Shown: in pieces, positions 36,901 to 46,402 of the stretch | Layout: every line of letters starts with the position of its first letter | Numbering within the stretch: the first letter of the stretch is position 1 | DNA from: Mycolicibacterium sp. GF69 | GTDB lineage: Bacteria > Actinomycetota > Actinomycetes > Mycobacteriales > Mycobacteriaceae | Direction: 5' to 3' | Assembly: GCF_003284965.1 (NCBI RefSeq) | Contig: NZ_QMEW01000010.1 | Coordinates: forward strand, 78,653 to 142,652 | Length of the DNA: 64,000 nt | Position numbers and translations under genes: made by a program | Notes under the pieces: generated by a model | Told to the model about the DNA's origin: nothing | Database searches by the model: none | Seen by the model: the letters and a program-made list of their open reading frames with translations, nothing else

Positions 36901-37535
36901 TGGCGCTTCCCCTGGGTTGTTATCGGTTGTGCGGCATAGAGTTTGCGTTTGGCCACGTACTGGACGACGCCATCAGGCACCAGGTACCAGATCGGCCGGT
37001 TCTCCTCGGCCCGCTTACGGCAGTCGGTCGACGAGATCGACAAGGCGGGCACCTCGACCAGTTTCAGCGCATCGTCGGGTAGCTCCTTGACCGCCGCGGC
37101 GACGCGCTTGCCGTCGAGCTCGTAGCCGGGCCGGCTCACTCCGACGAAACTCGCGATCGCGAACATCTCCTCCCAGTTCTGCCACGACAGGATCGACGCC
37201 AGCGCGTCGGCTCCGGTGATGAAGAACAGGTCGGCGTCCGGGTTGAGCTCACGCAGGTCGCCAAGGGTGTCCTTGGTGTAGGTCGGGCCGCCCCGGTCGA
37301 TGTCCACCCGGCTCACGCTGAACCGCGGATTGGAGGCGGTCGCGATCACCGTCATCAGATAGCGGTCCTCAGCGGCGGTGACGTAGCGGTCCTTCTGCCA
37401 TGGCTGGCCGGTCGGCACGAACACCACCTCGTCGAGCGCAAACCGGTCGGCCACCTCGCTGGCCGCCACCAGGTGGCCGTTGTGGATGGGGTCGAACGTC
37501 CCACCCATCACGCCGAGCCTGCGCCGAGGAGCCAC
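36897..37535 (-). CDS. nadD: Nicotinate-nucleotide adenylyltransferase
   Basis: The 212-residue enzyme makes deamido-NAD from NaMN and ATP. Motifs are [12 protein letters not shown] and the C-terminal [20 protein letters not shown] (ISSTxxR variant). GTG 37535 is chosen because it puts the nucleotide motif about 10 residues in, as in Rv2421c. It starts the five-gene overlapping operon. Confidence 0.93.
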   Translation of the reverse strand: MAPRRRLGVMGGTFDPIHNGHLVAASEVADRFALDEVVFVPTGQPWQKDRYVTAAEDRYLMTVIATASNPRFSVSRVDIDRGGPTYTKDTLGDLRELNPDADLFFITGADALASILSWQNWEEMFAIASFVGVSRPGYELDGKRVAAAVKELPDDALKLVEVPALSISSTDCRKRAEENRPIWYLVPDGVVQYVAKRKLYAAQPITTQGKRQ

Positions 37536-37567
37536 GAATAGCCAGCTTACGGGAGCGGTCGTGCCGA

Positions 37568-39016
37568 TCAGACCGGTAGCAACCGGTCGATCACCGACGC
37601 CAGCTGCTTGGCCGACCGGCATTCGTGCATGGTGATGACGTCCTCGTAGCGCGGCACCGCCGAGTCACCGCTGCCCCACAGGTGCCGGGGCTCGGGGTTC
37701 AGCCAGTGCGCATGCCTGCTGGAGTTCACCATGTGCGCAAGCAGGTCGGTCTCCGGGTTGCGGTAGTTGTTGCGGCCGTCGCCGAGGATCAGCAGCGCAC
37801 TGCGTGGCGAGAGCACGTTGGGCCAGCGGTCCATGAACGACACGAACGCATGCCCGTAGTCGGAGTGCCCGTCGCGGGTGTAGACGCCCGCTTCGCGCGT
37901 GATGCGCTGCACGGCCACCGCGAGGTCGGCGTCCGGCCCGAACAGTTCGGTGACCTCGTCGGTGGTGTCGATGAACGCAAAGACGCGAACGCGGGAAAAC
38001 TGCTGACGCAACGCGTGCACGAGCAGCAGCGTGAAGTGGCTGAAGCCGGCCACCGACCCGGAGACATCGCACAGGACGACGAGTTCCGGCCGGGCGGGAT
38101 GGGGTTTCTTGAGCACCACGTCGATCGGCACACCGCCGGTGGACATCGACTTGCGCAACGTCTTTCGCAGATCGATCTCCCCCGCACGCGACCGCCGTCG
38201 GCGCGCGGCCAGCCGGGTCGCCAGGGTGCGGGCCAGCGGTTGGACCACCCGCCGCATCTGGCGCAGTTGGTCCCCGGAGGCGCGCAGGAACTCGACGTTC
38301 TCGGCGAGCTGCGGAACCCCGTACATCTGCACGTGGTCGCGGCCGAGTTGCTCGGCGGTGCGGCGCTTGGTCTCACCTTCGACCATTTTGCGCAGCTGGT
38401 TGATGCGCTGGGCAGCAAGGGCTTTCGCGATTTGCTCCTGGGTCGGCGTGGGTTCCTCGCCGTACGGCGCCAACAGGCCCGCGAGCAACCGGCCCTCCAG
38501 ATCGTCGAGGTTCATCGCCTTGAGGGCCTGATACGACGAGTACGACGGACCGCGGCTGGAGTTGTAGCGGCCGTAGGCCTCGACGATCTGGGCGATCATG
38601 GCGGCCATCCGCTCGTCGAGGTTGGCCAGGTCCTCGTTGTCGGCCAGCATGTCCAGCAGCGCGGACCGCATCGCTTCGATGTCCTCGGGCGGCAGGCCCG
38701 GCTCGGCGTCGTCGGCGTCGGCTTCGTCGTCCAGCAGAACGGTCCTGGCGCCCAGCGCGGCGGGAAACCACAGGTCGAACATCGCGTCGTAGGTGTCGCG
38801 ATGGTCGGGGCGACGAAGCACCGCGCACGCGATGCCCTCGCGCAGCGCCTCGCGGTCGGTCAAGCCCAGCACGGAGATCACCCGGCCGGCGTCGACGGTC
38901 TCCGACGGACCTACCGAGATGCCCTGCGCCCGTAGGGCTTCGACGAACCCGACGAGATGGCCGGGCAGGCCGTGCGGTGCCAGCGGCTGCGGCGGCCGGG
39001 TCCGGCGGACGGCCAT
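37568..39016 (-). CDS. VWA (CoxE-like) protein partnered with MoxR
   Basis: The 482-residue protein has a long N-terminal helical region and a C-terminal von Willebrand A domain with the MIDAS motif [13 protein letters not shown] and later [10 protein letters not shown]. It lies one nucleotide after the MoxR stop; MoxR/VWA pairs act as chaperone-like systems that activate metal enzymes or complexes. Its target is unknown. The ATG is at 39016. Corresponds to Rv2425c. Confidence 0.9.
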   Translation of the reverse strand: MAVRRTRPPQPLAPHGLPGHLVGFVEALRAQGISVGPSETVDAGRVISVLGLTDREALREGIACAVLRRPDHRDTYDAMFDLWFPAALGARTVLLDDEADADDAEPGLPPEDIEAMRSALLDMLADNEDLANLDERMAAMIAQIVEAYGRYNSSRGPSYSSYQALKAMNLDDLEGRLLAGLLAPYGEEPTPTQEQIAKALAAQRINQLRKMVEGETKRRTAEQLGRDHVQMYGVPQLAENVEFLRASGDQLRQMRRVVQPLARTLATRLAARRRRSRAGEIDLRKTLRKSMSTGGVPIDVVLKKPHPARPELVVLCDVSGSVAGFSHFTLLLVHALRQQFSRVRVFAFIDTTDEVTELFGPDADLAVAVQRITREAGVYTRDGHSDYGHAFVSFMDRWPNVLSPRSALLILGDGRNNYRNPETDLLAHMVNSSRHAHWLNPEPRHLWGSGDSAVPRYEDVITMHECRSAKQLASVIDRLLPV

Positions 39017-39017
39017 C

Positions 39018-39893
39018 TCAGTTCAGCCTCAGCTCGCCGGATGCCTTGATCTGGTCGGACTGGTGTTTGAGTACCACCCCGAGGGTGGCCGCGATCGTCG
39101 CGTCGTCGATGGTGTCGAGCCCCAGCGCCAGGATCGTGCGGCCCCAGTCGATCGTCTCGGCGACCGACGGCAGCTTCTTGAGCTGCATCCCGCGCAACAC
39201 CCCGATGATCTTCACCAGCTCGTCGGCGAGCCGCTCGGGCAGTTCGGGCACCCGCGACAGCAGGATGCGCCGCTCGAGATCGGGATCGGGAAAGTCGATG
39301 TGCAGGAACAGGCACCGGCGTTTGAGCGCCTCGGACAGCTCGCGGGTGGCGTTGGAGGTGAGCACGACGAACGGCGCGCGCTCCGCGGTGATGGTCCCCA
39401 GTTCGGGCACGGTCACCGCGAAATCGGACAGCACTTCCAGTAACAGGCCTTCGATCTCGATGTCGGCCTTGTCGGTCTCGTCGATCAGCAGCACGGTCGG
39501 CTCGGTGCGGCGGATCGCGGTCAGCAGCGGGCGCGAGAGCAGGAACTCCTCGGAGAACACGTCGTCGCGGGTCTGGTCCCAGTCGCCATGCCCGGCCTGG
39601 ATGCGCAGGATCTGCTTGGCGTGGTTCCACTCGTAGAGGGCGCGGGCCTCGTCGACGCCCTCGTAGCACTGCAACCGCACCAGGTCCGAGCCGGTCGACT
39701 GGGCGACGGCGCGGGCCAGTTCGGTCTTGCCGACCCCCGCGGGCCCTTCCACCAACAGCGGCTTGCCCAGCCGGTCGGCCAGGAAAACCGCTGTCGCGGT
39801 TGCGGTGTCGGGCAGGTAGCCGGTTTCGGCGAGCCGCCTGCCGACATCCTCGATGTCGGCGAACAGCGGCGCTGGACGGGCCGGGACGCTCAC
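39018..39893 (-). CDS. MoxR-family AAA+ ATPase
   Basis: The 291-residue ATPase has Walker A EGPAGVGKTELARA (about residue 47), Walker B TVLLIDETDKAD, sensor 1 VLTSNATREL and the arginine region LKRRCLFLHIDFPDPD. GTG 39893 is the start. It is the upstream partner of the VWA gene. Corresponds to Rv2426c. Confidence 0.93.
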   Translation of the reverse strand: MSVPARPAPLFADIEDVGRRLAETGYLPDTATATAVFLADRLGKPLLVEGPAGVGKTELARAVAQSTGSDLVRLQCYEGVDEARALYEWNHAKQILRIQAGHGDWDQTRDDVFSEEFLLSRPLLTAIRRTEPTVLLIDETDKADIEIEGLLLEVLSDFAVTVPELGTITAERAPFVVLTSNATRELSEALKRRCLFLHIDFPDPDLERRILLSRVPELPERLADELVKIIGVLRGMQLKKLPSVAETIDWGRTILALGLDTIDDATIAATLGVVLKHQSDQIKASGELRLN

Positions 39894-39942
39894 CAGGCAA
39901 TCCTCTTCGCGAAAGCTCTCATCGGGAAAATCCTCCTGTTAT

Positions 39943-41190
39943 TCAAGCCGGGCGGGTGTGGCCGTCTCCCCAGACAATCCACTTGGTTGACGTCAGTTCG
40001 GGCAGACCCATCGGTCCGCGGGCGTGCAGTTTCTGGGTGGAGATGCCGATCTCGGCACCGAACCCGAACTGCTCACCGTCGGTGAACGCCGTCGATGCGT
40101 TCACCATCACCGCGGCCGCATCGACCCGTTCGGTGAAGCGTTGTGCAGCAGCAAGATCCGTGGTCACGATGGCCTCGGTATGCCCGGTGCCGTATTCGTT
40201 GACGTGGGCGATGGCGGCGTCGAGGCCGTCGACCACCGCCAGCGCGATGTCCATCGACAGGAACTCCGCGCGCAACTCCTCGTCGGAGGGGTCGTCGTGC
40301 ACCGTGACACCCGCGTCCCGCAGCGCCTCGGTCAGCCGCGGCAACGCGCGATCAGCGATCGCGGCGTCGACCAACACCGATTCGGCAGCGTTGCAGACAC
40401 TGGGCCGGCGCGTCTTGGCGTTGAGCAGGATGCGCTCGGCGACGTCGAGGTCGGCCGAGGAGTGCACGTACACATGGCAGTTGCCGACGCCCGTCTCGAT
40501 CGTCGGGACCGTCGCGTCCCGGACCACCGCGTCGATCAGCCCGGCACCCCCGCGGGGGATCACGACGTCGACCAACCCGCGGGCCTGGATCAGGTGGGTC
40601 ACGCTGGCGCGGTCGGCGCTGGGCAGCAACTGCACGGCGTCGACCTCGAGCACTTCGGTGGCCAGCGCGGCGCGCAGCGCATTCACCAGCGCGGCGTTGG
40701 AGTTGGCCGCCGAGGAACTACCGCGAAGCAGCACCGCGTTCCCCGATTTCAGGGTCAACCCGAACGCGTCGACGGTGACGTTCGGCCTGCCTTCGTAGAC
40801 GATCCCGACGACGCCGAGCGGGACGCGCTGCTGGCGCAGTTGCAGTCCGTTGGGCAGCGTGCGGCCCTGCAGTACCTCCCCCAGCGGGTCGGGTAGCCGC
40901 GACACCTGGCGCAGCCCGTCGGCGATGCCCTCGATCCGGTTAGGGTTCAGCGCGAGCCGGTCGAGCATGGCTTCGGGGGTGCCTGCGGCGCGGGCGGTGT
41001 CGAGGTCCTGTTCGTTGGCCTCGAGGATCTGCCGCGTCGACATCAGTACATGGTCGGCGGCGGTGTTCAGCGCACGGTTCTTGGTATCCGAACTCAAGGT
41101 GGCCAGCACGCGAGCCGCGGCGCGGGCCCGGCGGGCGGCGTCGTGTACCTGACCACGCAGATCGGCAGCCGGGGGCGCCTGCACACTCAT
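39943..41190 (-). CDS. proA: Gamma-glutamyl phosphate reductase
   Basis: The 415-residue NADPH-dependent enzyme makes glutamate-5-semialdehyde for proline. The catalytic Cys is in [15 protein letters not shown] and the aldehyde-dehydrogenase-like nucleotide segment [20 protein letters not shown] is clear. It is 49 nt before the MoxR gene. proB, its partner, lies about 8 kb away, the usual mycobacterial separation. Corresponds to Rv2427c. Confidence 0.95.
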   Translation of the reverse strand: MSVQAPPAADLRGQVHDAARRARAAARVLATLSSDTKNRALNTAADHVLMSTRQILEANEQDLDTARAAGTPEAMLDRLALNPNRIEGIADGLRQVSRLPDPLGEVLQGRTLPNGLQLRQQRVPLGVVGIVYEGRPNVTVDAFGLTLKSGNAVLLRGSSSAANSNAALVNALRAALATEVLEVDAVQLLPSADRASVTHLIQARGLVDVVIPRGGAGLIDAVVRDATVPTIETGVGNCHVYVHSSADLDVAERILLNAKTRRPSVCNAAESVLVDAAIADRALPRLTEALRDAGVTVHDDPSDEELRAEFLSMDIALAVVDGLDAAIAHVNEYGTGHTEAIVTTDLAAAQRFTERVDAAAVMVNASTAFTDGEQFGFGAEIGISTQKLHARGPMGLPELTSTKWIVWGDGHTRPA

Positions 41191-41223
41191 TTACCCAGGG
41201 TATCGAACGCGCTCGGGGAGTTC

Positions 41224-41233
41224 GACACGTGTC
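41224..41233. promoter_or_regulatory. Palindrome GACACGTGTC upstream of the ribokinase gene
   Basis: A perfect 10-bp palindrome lies 32 bp before the ATG at 41265. TAGCGT (41251-41256) lies 8 nt before the ATG and could be a leaderless -10, placing the palindrome near -35. No regulator gene is adjacent. Confidence 0.35.
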
Positions 41234-41264
41234 AGGTAGCGGCCCTGCATTAGCGTTGGCGTTC

Positions 41265-42155
41265 ATGGCGCCGCGGGTCTGCAGCCGGGTATGTGTGGTC
41301 GGCAGTGTCAACGCCGACCACACGTTCACCGTGCGCGCACTGCCCCGCCCCGGTCAGACCGTGCTCGCGTCGGGTCTTTCGACATCTCCGGGCGGTAAGG
41401 GCGGCAATCAGGCGGTGGCGGCGGCCAGGGCGGGTGCGGCGGTGCAACTGGTCGCCGCGCTCGGTACCGACGGGGCAGCCGAGCAGTTGCGCGGGCACCT
41501 CAGCGCCAATGGGGTCGGCCTCGACGTCGTTGCCACCGTGCCCGGACCGAGCGGATCGGCCGTCATATTCGTGGACTCGTCGGCGGAGAACACGATCGTC
41601 GTCGCGCCGGGTGCAAACGGCGCGCTGACCGTCGAGTCCGCCGAGGTGCGGTCCGTCATCGCCGACAGCGACGTGGTGCTGCTGCAGCTGGAAATCCCCG
41701 TGGCCACGGCCGTCGCCGCGGCGCAGGTGGCGCGCGCCGCCGGGGCGGTCGTCGTCGTCAACGCCTCGCCCACCGGGGCCCCGCCGCACGATCTGCTCGC
41801 CCTGTCCGAGTCGGCCGACGTCGTGGTGGTCAACGAGAACGAGGCCGGCGACTGGCACTGGCCGGTCCCCCATCTGGTGATCACCCGCGGGTCTCGCGGG
41901 GCGAGCTATCTGGGCGACGGCGAACGCTTCAGTGTTCCCGCCCCCAAGGTGCGGCCGGTGGACACGACAGGTGCCGGTGACGTGTTCGCCGGTGTGCTCG
42001 CCGCGCACTGGCTCGACGGTCACGAGACCGCGCTGCGCCGAGCCTGCGCCGCTGCGGCCCTGTCCACCCTCGTCGGAGGTGCGGGCGACTGTGCGCCATA
42101 CGCCGAAGCCATCGATGACGCGGTAGCCAACCGAGCGACAGAAAGGCAGTTATGA
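41265..42155 (+). CDS. rbsK: PfkB-family ribokinase
   Basis: The 296-residue sugar kinase has the N-terminal CVVGSVNADHTFTVRALPRPGQTV, GGKGGNQAVAAARAG and the C-terminal anion hole/catalytic DTTGAGDVFAG. It phosphorylates ribose or a similar pentose or nucleoside. ATG 41265. The next gene overlaps it by 4 nt. Corresponds to Rv2436. Confidence 0.9.
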   Translation: MAPRVCSRVCVVGSVNADHTFTVRALPRPGQTVLASGLSTSPGGKGGNQAVAAARAGAAVQLVAALGTDGAAEQLRGHLSANGVGLDVVATVPGPSGSAVIFVDSSAENTIVVAPGANGALTVESAEVRSVIADSDVVLLQLEIPVATAVAAAQVARAAGAVVVVNASPTGAPPHDLLALSESADVVVVNENEAGDWHWPVPHLVITRGSRGASYLGDGERFSVPAPKVRPVDTTGAGDVFAGVLAAHWLDGHETALRRACAAAALSTLVGGAGDCAPYAEAIDDAVANRATERQL

Positions 42156-42988
42156 CGACCACCCAGCCGGATACCACCGCCAGTCCCCGACCGCCCGACG
42201 GCGACTGGCTCGGCACCCCGTTCCTGAAGTTCACCCGCGAAGGCGCGTTCGGAGTGTGCCGGCTCGACCGTCCGGAGGCGCGCAACGCGATGACGCCCGC
42301 GATGTACTTCGGGATCAAGTACGCGGTCAAGCACGTCGAGACCGACCCCGATCTGGCCGGGCTGCTGATCACCGGCACCGGCGACGTCTTCGCGCCCGGT
42401 GGGGACATGGGCGGCGGCGGCGCCGACAACTGGATGACCTTCGGTCCCGCGTTGGGGATGGACGCATTGCCGTTCGACACCCTGCGCCAGTCCGCCAAAC
42501 CCGTGGTGGCGGCGGTGAACGGGTTGTGCCAGGGCGGCGGTCTGCAGATCGCGCTGTGCGCCGACATCGCGGTGGTCAGTGACCGGGCGACGTTCCGGGT
42601 GCCTGAGTTGTACCGCGGGATCGCCGACACGTACTACAGCCACATGCTGGCGCGGCTGATCGGGCCGGTTCGCACTCGCGACCTGATGTTCACCGGGCGA
42701 ACGCTGTCCGCAGCCGAGGCGCACGACTGGGGCATGGTGGCCCGGGTGGTACCCCACGACGAGCTGGCCGAGGCCGCTCGGGAGGTGTTGGCGCAGTGTT
42801 GCCGTACGGCTCCGGCAGCCAGAACTGTCGTCAAGTCCAGCCTGGACAACTACATCGGCCTCTACGACCGCATCGGCATGCAGGCCAGCCTCGGTGCGCC
42901 CGAGTCGATCGAGGGCTTCATGGCCTTCAAGGAGCGCCGCTCGCCGGACTGGGTGCACCCCGACCTGCGGATCGACGGCCGCCTCTGA
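42152..42988 (+). CDS. Enoyl-CoA hydratase/isomerase family protein
   Basis: The 278-residue crotonase-fold protein contains the oxyanion-hole segments VCRLDRPEARNAMTP and GTGDVFAPGGDMGGGGA, then VAAVNGLCQGGGLQIALCADI. The catalytic Glu pair of classical hydratases is not clearly conserved (VPELYRGIADTYY), so isomerase, thioesterase or other activity is open. The ATG overlaps rbsK by 4 nt (ATGA). A hairpin follows its stop. Confidence 0.85.
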   Translation: MTTTQPDTTASPRPPDGDWLGTPFLKFTREGAFGVCRLDRPEARNAMTPAMYFGIKYAVKHVETDPDLAGLLITGTGDVFAPGGDMGGGGADNWMTFGPALGMDALPFDTLRQSAKPVVAAVNGLCQGGGLQIALCADIAVVSDRATFRVPELYRGIADTYYSHMLARLIGPVRTRDLMFTGRTLSAAEAHDWGMVARVVPHDELAEAAREVLAQCCRTAPAARTVVKSSLDNYIGLYDRIGMQASLGAPESIEGFMAFKERRSPDWVHPDLRIDGRL

Positions 42989-42992
42989 CGCG

Positions 42993-43045
42993 GTGATTTC
43001 GGTGTAGTTAGTCGCGGTGGACGCAACCGGCGACACCGAAACCAC
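42993..43045. repeat. Inverted repeat after the enoyl-CoA hydratase gene
   Basis: Arms 42993-43005 (GTGATTTCGGTGT) and 43033-43045 (ACACCGAAACCAC) pair at 12 of 13 positions around a 27-nt loop. The half-motif ACACCGAAATC recurs at other gene ends in this region. Confidence 0.65.
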
Positions 43046-43056
43046 GACTCCGATAG

Positions 43057-43072
43057 TTCAGCCTTGGCTGAA
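43057..43072. promoter_or_regulatory. Likely operator of the CmtR-like regulator
   Basis: TTCAGCC-TT-GGCTGAA is a perfect 7-2-7 palindrome 27 bp before the regulator ATG. ArsR/SmtB repressors bind such sites near their own promoters and release on metal binding. Confidence 0.6.
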
Positions 43073-43099
43073 TACAGAATTTGATGTACCGTCTGCGTC

Positions 43100-43429
43100 A
43101 TGCAGACGGTCACCCACAGCGACGCGCTGTCGCGGTTCGGTTGCGCCCTGTCGGATCCGACCCGCGCCGAGATCCTGTTGATACTGCGCGACGGGCCTGG
43201 GTATCCCTCGGAGCTGGCTGACAAGATCGGCGTCTCGCGCCAGATCCTGTCCAACCACCTGGCGTGCCTGCGGGGCTGCGGCCTGGTGACCGTGCAACCG
43301 GAGGGCCGGCGCAGCCGCTACGAACTCGCCGACGAGCGGATCGCCCACGCCCTCGACGACCTCGTCGGTCTGGTGCTCGACGTTGATCCGGCCTGCTGCC
43401 CCACCGCCGCAGCGGAGGACTGTTGCTGA
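43100..43429 (+). CDS. ArsR/SmtB metal sensor of the CmtR type
   Basis: The 109-residue winged-helix repressor has the recognition helix SRQILSNHLACLRGCGLV. The two cysteines in ACLRGC correspond to Cys57 and Cys61 of M. tuberculosis CmtR, a Cd(II)/Pb(II) sensor; the third ligand (Cys102) may be supplied by DPACC. A further CC ends the protein. Its operator is probably the palindrome at 43057. The next gene overlaps its stop, so the regulator controls a two-gene unit. Confidence 0.85.
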   Translation: MQTVTHSDALSRFGCALSDPTRAEILLILRDGPGYPSELADKIGVSRQILSNHLACLRGCGLVTVQPEGRRSRYELADERIAHALDDLVGLVLDVDPACCPTAAAEDCC

Positions 43430-44055
43430 CGACCATGCCGATCGTCGCACTCGGGCTGTTCGTGTTGTTCGCCGCGCTCGGATTCGGTTGGCGCAGTTGG
43501 CAACAGCACCGCCGGACCGGATCGGCCGGCTTCCGCGGAATCAGCGGCCGGCCGTTCTCGCTCGAATGGTTCGCCGGCGTCGGCTTCATCGTGTCGATGG
43601 GCTTCGCGGTGTTCGCGCCGATACTGCAACTCGCCGGCGTCATCACGCCCTTGACGCCGCTTGATCACCGGTGGCTCAACGGCGCCGGCATCGCGATCGC
43701 GGTCGTCGGGATTGCCGCGACGCTGTATGCCCAACTCGACATGGGTGACTCGTGGCGAATCGGCGTGGACGCGGACGAGACCACGAACCTGGTGCGCAGC
43801 GGCGTGTTCGGATGGGTGCGCAATCCGATCTTCACCGCGATGCTGGCCTTCGGCCTCGGAATCGCCTTGATCACACCGAATATCGTCGCCGTCGTCGGCT
43901 TCGTGCTGCTGGTCGCGACCATCGAGGCCCAGGTGCGTGTGGTCGAGGAGCCGTATCTGCTCGCGACGCACGGCGACAGCTACCGCGCATACCTCGCGAC
44001 GGTGGGCCGGTTCGTGCCGTACGTGGGACGGATTCGGTGTAGCGGGTTGCGCTGA
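43423..44055 (+). CDS. Isoprenylcysteine carboxyl methyltransferase (ICMT)-like membrane protein
   Basis: The approximately 210-residue protein has five hydrophobic segments and the ICMT signature near the end: LVRSGVFGWVRNPIFTAMLAFGLG followed by RVVEEPYLLATHGDSYRAYLATVGRFVP. This PEMT/ICMT fold binds SAM; bacterial members methylate unknown, often lipid, substrates. TTG 43423 with SD GGAGG four nucleotides upstream is preferred; ATG 43435 is the alternative. It overlaps the metal sensor by 7 nt, so metal-inducible expression is expected. Confidence 0.78.
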   Translation: MLTTMPIVALGLFVLFAALGFGWRSWQQHRRTGSAGFRGISGRPFSLEWFAGVGFIVSMGFAVFAPILQLAGVITPLTPLDHRWLNGAGIAIAVVGIAATLYAQLDMGDSWRIGVDADETTNLVRSGVFGWVRNPIFTAMLAFGLGIALITPNIVAVVGFVLLVATIEAQVRVVEEPYLLATHGDSYRAYLATVGRFVPYVGRIRCSGLR

Positions 44056-44101
44056 CCGCTCCTGTCGACACCGAAATCGCAGCAGGCGTTACCGTGGCGC
44101 C

Positions 44102-44290
44102 ATGGCACCCAATCAGACGAACAGCAAGCAGGAAGCGGGTTGGCGCTGGATGCCGCTGATCATCGGGCTGATCATCGGGTCGGCGGTGGCAGCGACGACC
44201 GACCAGTGGTGGTGGGCGACCATCGGGGCGTTGGCCGGCGCCGCGGTCGGCGCGCTGGCGGAGCGATCTCGGCGCGCTAACGATCGCTGA
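44102..44290 (+). CDS. Small membrane protein, 62 residues
   Basis: MAPNQTNSKQEAGWRW precedes a first span (MPLIIGLIIGSAVAATT) and a Trp-rich turn (DQWWWAT) leads into a Gly/Ala-rich second span (IGALAGAAVGALAE) and a basic tail. A helical hairpin in the membrane is likely. It follows the ICMT-like gene at 46 bp. Function unknown. Confidence 0.6.
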   Translation: MAPNQTNSKQEAGWRWMPLIIGLIIGSAVAATTDQWWWATIGALAGAAVGALAERSRRANDR

Positions 44291-44316
44291 CGATCGGTTC
44301 CGCACCGAAGTCACAG

Positions 44317-46359
44317 TCACTCCTCGGGAACCTCGCGCTCGATTTCGTCCAGCCACGTGCGCGCCGACATATCCGACGGCGCCCGCCAGTCACCGCGTGG
44401 CGAGAGCGATCCGCCGTGTGAAACCTTCGGGCCGTTCGGCAGCGCCGACCGCTTGAACTGGGCGAACGAGTAGTAGCGCTGCGCGAACACCTGCAGCCAG
44501 TGCCGAATCTCCTTCAACGAGTAGGCGGGCCGCTTGTTCTCGGGGTAGCCGGTCGGCCAGTCGCCACGCTGCGGATCGTTCCACGCATGCCAGGCCAAAA
44601 ACGCCACCTTCGACGGCCGGAACCCGAAACGCAGCACCTGGAACAACGAGAAGTCTTGTAGCACATAGGGTCCCACCTTGGACTCGCTGCTCTGGATCTC
44701 CTCGTCTTCGCCGGCGGGCACCAGCTCCGGCGAGATCTCGGTTTCGAGCACTGATTGCAGCACATCGTTGACCGCGTCATCGAACTGCTTTGAAGCGATC
44801 ACCCAGCGAATCAGGTGCTGTATCAACGTCTTCGGCACGCCGCCGTTGACGTTGTAGTGCGACATCTGGTCGCCGACGCCGTAGGTCGACCATCCGAGCG
44901 CGAGCTCGGACAGGTCGCCGGTGCCCAGCACGATGCCGCCGTGCTGATTGGCCAGCCGGAACAGGTAATCGGTGCGCAGCCCGGCCTGCACGTTCTCGAA
45001 CGTGACGTCGTAGACCTTCTCGCCGCGGCCGAACGGATGATCCATGTTCTGGAGCATCAGTTCCGCGGTCGACTTGATGTCGAGTTCGCTGAACGTGACG
45101 CCCAGCGCCTCGGCCAACCGCAGGGCGTTGCCCTTGGTCCGGTCACCGGTGGCGAACCCCGGCATGGTGAACGCGAGAATGTCGCTGCGCGGTCGTTGTT
45201 CGCGATCCATGGCCCGGGCGGCGACGATCAGCGCATGGGTCGAGTCCAGGCCGCCGGACAGCCCCAGGACGATCTTGGGGTAGTCGAGTGCCCGCAGCCG
45301 CTGCTCGAGGCCGGCCACCTGGATGTTGTAGGCCTCGTAGCAATCCTGTTCCAGCCGTTCGGGATCCGACGGGACGAACGGGAACCGCTCGATGTGCCGG
45401 ATCAGCCCGATGTCGCCTGCCGGTGGATCGAGCTGGAACTCGACCCGCCGATAGGCGTCCGTCGCCGCCCCGTGGTGTCTGCGGTTGTCGTCGAAGGTGC
45501 CCATGCGGATGCGTTCGGAGCGCAGTCGTTCCAGATCGACGTCGGCAACGGACCGGCGCTCGCCCTTCGGGAACCGCTCGGACTGCGCCAGGCACTCGCC
45601 GTTCTCCCAGATCATCGTCTGGCCGTCCCAGGCGAGGTCGGTCGTCGACTCCCCTTCGCCCGCCGCGGCGTAGACGTAGGCGGCCAGGCAGCGCGCCGAC
45701 GCTGAGCGCGCCAGCAGGCAGCGGTCTTCCGAGCGGCCGATGGTGATCGGGCTGCCGGACAGGTTGGCCAGCACCGTCGCACCGGCCAACGCCGCCGAAG
45801 CGCTCGGAGGGATCGGTACGAACATGTCTTCGCAGATCTCGACGTGCAACACGAAGCCGGGCATGTCGGTCGCGGTGAACAGCAGGTCGGGGCCGAACGG
45901 TACGTCGGCGTCCCCCATCCTGATCGCACCGCGTACGTCGTCGCCGGGGGCCATCTGGCGTCGCTCGTAGAACTCGCGGTACGTGGGAAGGTAGGACTTC
46001 GGCGCCACGCCGAGCACCCGTCCCCGGTGGATGACCACCGCGGTGTTGTAGACCCGGTGCCGGTAGCGCAGCGGCGCCCCGACCACCAGCACCGGCATGA
46101 GGTCGGCCGACGCCACGACGATGTCGAGCAGCGCGTCCTCGACCGCGTCGAGCAGCGCATCCTGCATCACGATGTCCTCGATCGAGTACCCCGACAGCGT
46201 CAGCTCCGGGAACACCGCGAGCCCAACGCTGTCGTCATGGCAGGCGCGCGCCATCCGCAACACCGACTCGGCGTTGGCCCGCGGATCGGCCAGCGTCGTG
46301 TGGTGCGTGCAAGCGGCGGCGCGCAGGAAGCCGTGCCGGTACGCCGAGTAGAAGTCCAT
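44317..46359 (-). CDS. nadE: Glutamine-dependent NAD+ synthetase
   Basis: The 680-residue two-domain enzyme amidates deamido-NAD. The N-terminal nitrilase-fold glutaminase has Glu in VFPELTLSGYS, Lys in KSYLPTYREFYE and Cys in HVEICEDMFVP. The C-terminal synthetase has the ATP pyrophosphatase loop LGLSGGLDSTHAL. Ammonia is channelled between domains. Corresponds to Rv2438c. Divergent from the cysteine hydrolase next door. Confidence 0.95.
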   Translation of the reverse strand: MDFYSAYRHGFLRAAACTHHTTLADPRANAESVLRMARACHDDSVGLAVFPELTLSGYSIEDIVMQDALLDAVEDALLDIVVASADLMPVLVVGAPLRYRHRVYNTAVVIHRGRVLGVAPKSYLPTYREFYERRQMAPGDDVRGAIRMGDADVPFGPDLLFTATDMPGFVLHVEICEDMFVPIPPSASAALAGATVLANLSGSPITIGRSEDRCLLARSASARCLAAYVYAAAGEGESTTDLAWDGQTMIWENGECLAQSERFPKGERRSVADVDLERLRSERIRMGTFDDNRRHHGAATDAYRRVEFQLDPPAGDIGLIRHIERFPFVPSDPERLEQDCYEAYNIQVAGLEQRLRALDYPKIVLGLSGGLDSTHALIVAARAMDREQRPRSDILAFTMPGFATGDRTKGNALRLAEALGVTFSELDIKSTAELMLQNMDHPFGRGEKVYDVTFENVQAGLRTDYLFRLANQHGGIVLGTGDLSELALGWSTYGVGDQMSHYNVNGGVPKTLIQHLIRWVIASKQFDDAVNDVLQSVLETEISPELVPAGEDEEIQSSESKVGPYVLQDFSLFQVLRFGFRPSKVAFLAWHAWNDPQRGDWPTGYPENKRPAYSLKEIRHWLQVFAQRYYSFAQFKRSALPNGPKVSHGGSLSPRGDWRAPSDMSARTWLDEIEREVPEE

Positions 46360-46402
46360 GCCTCATTGTTGCCCCAAATCGGAACGGGGTATGCAAGTCC
46401 CC

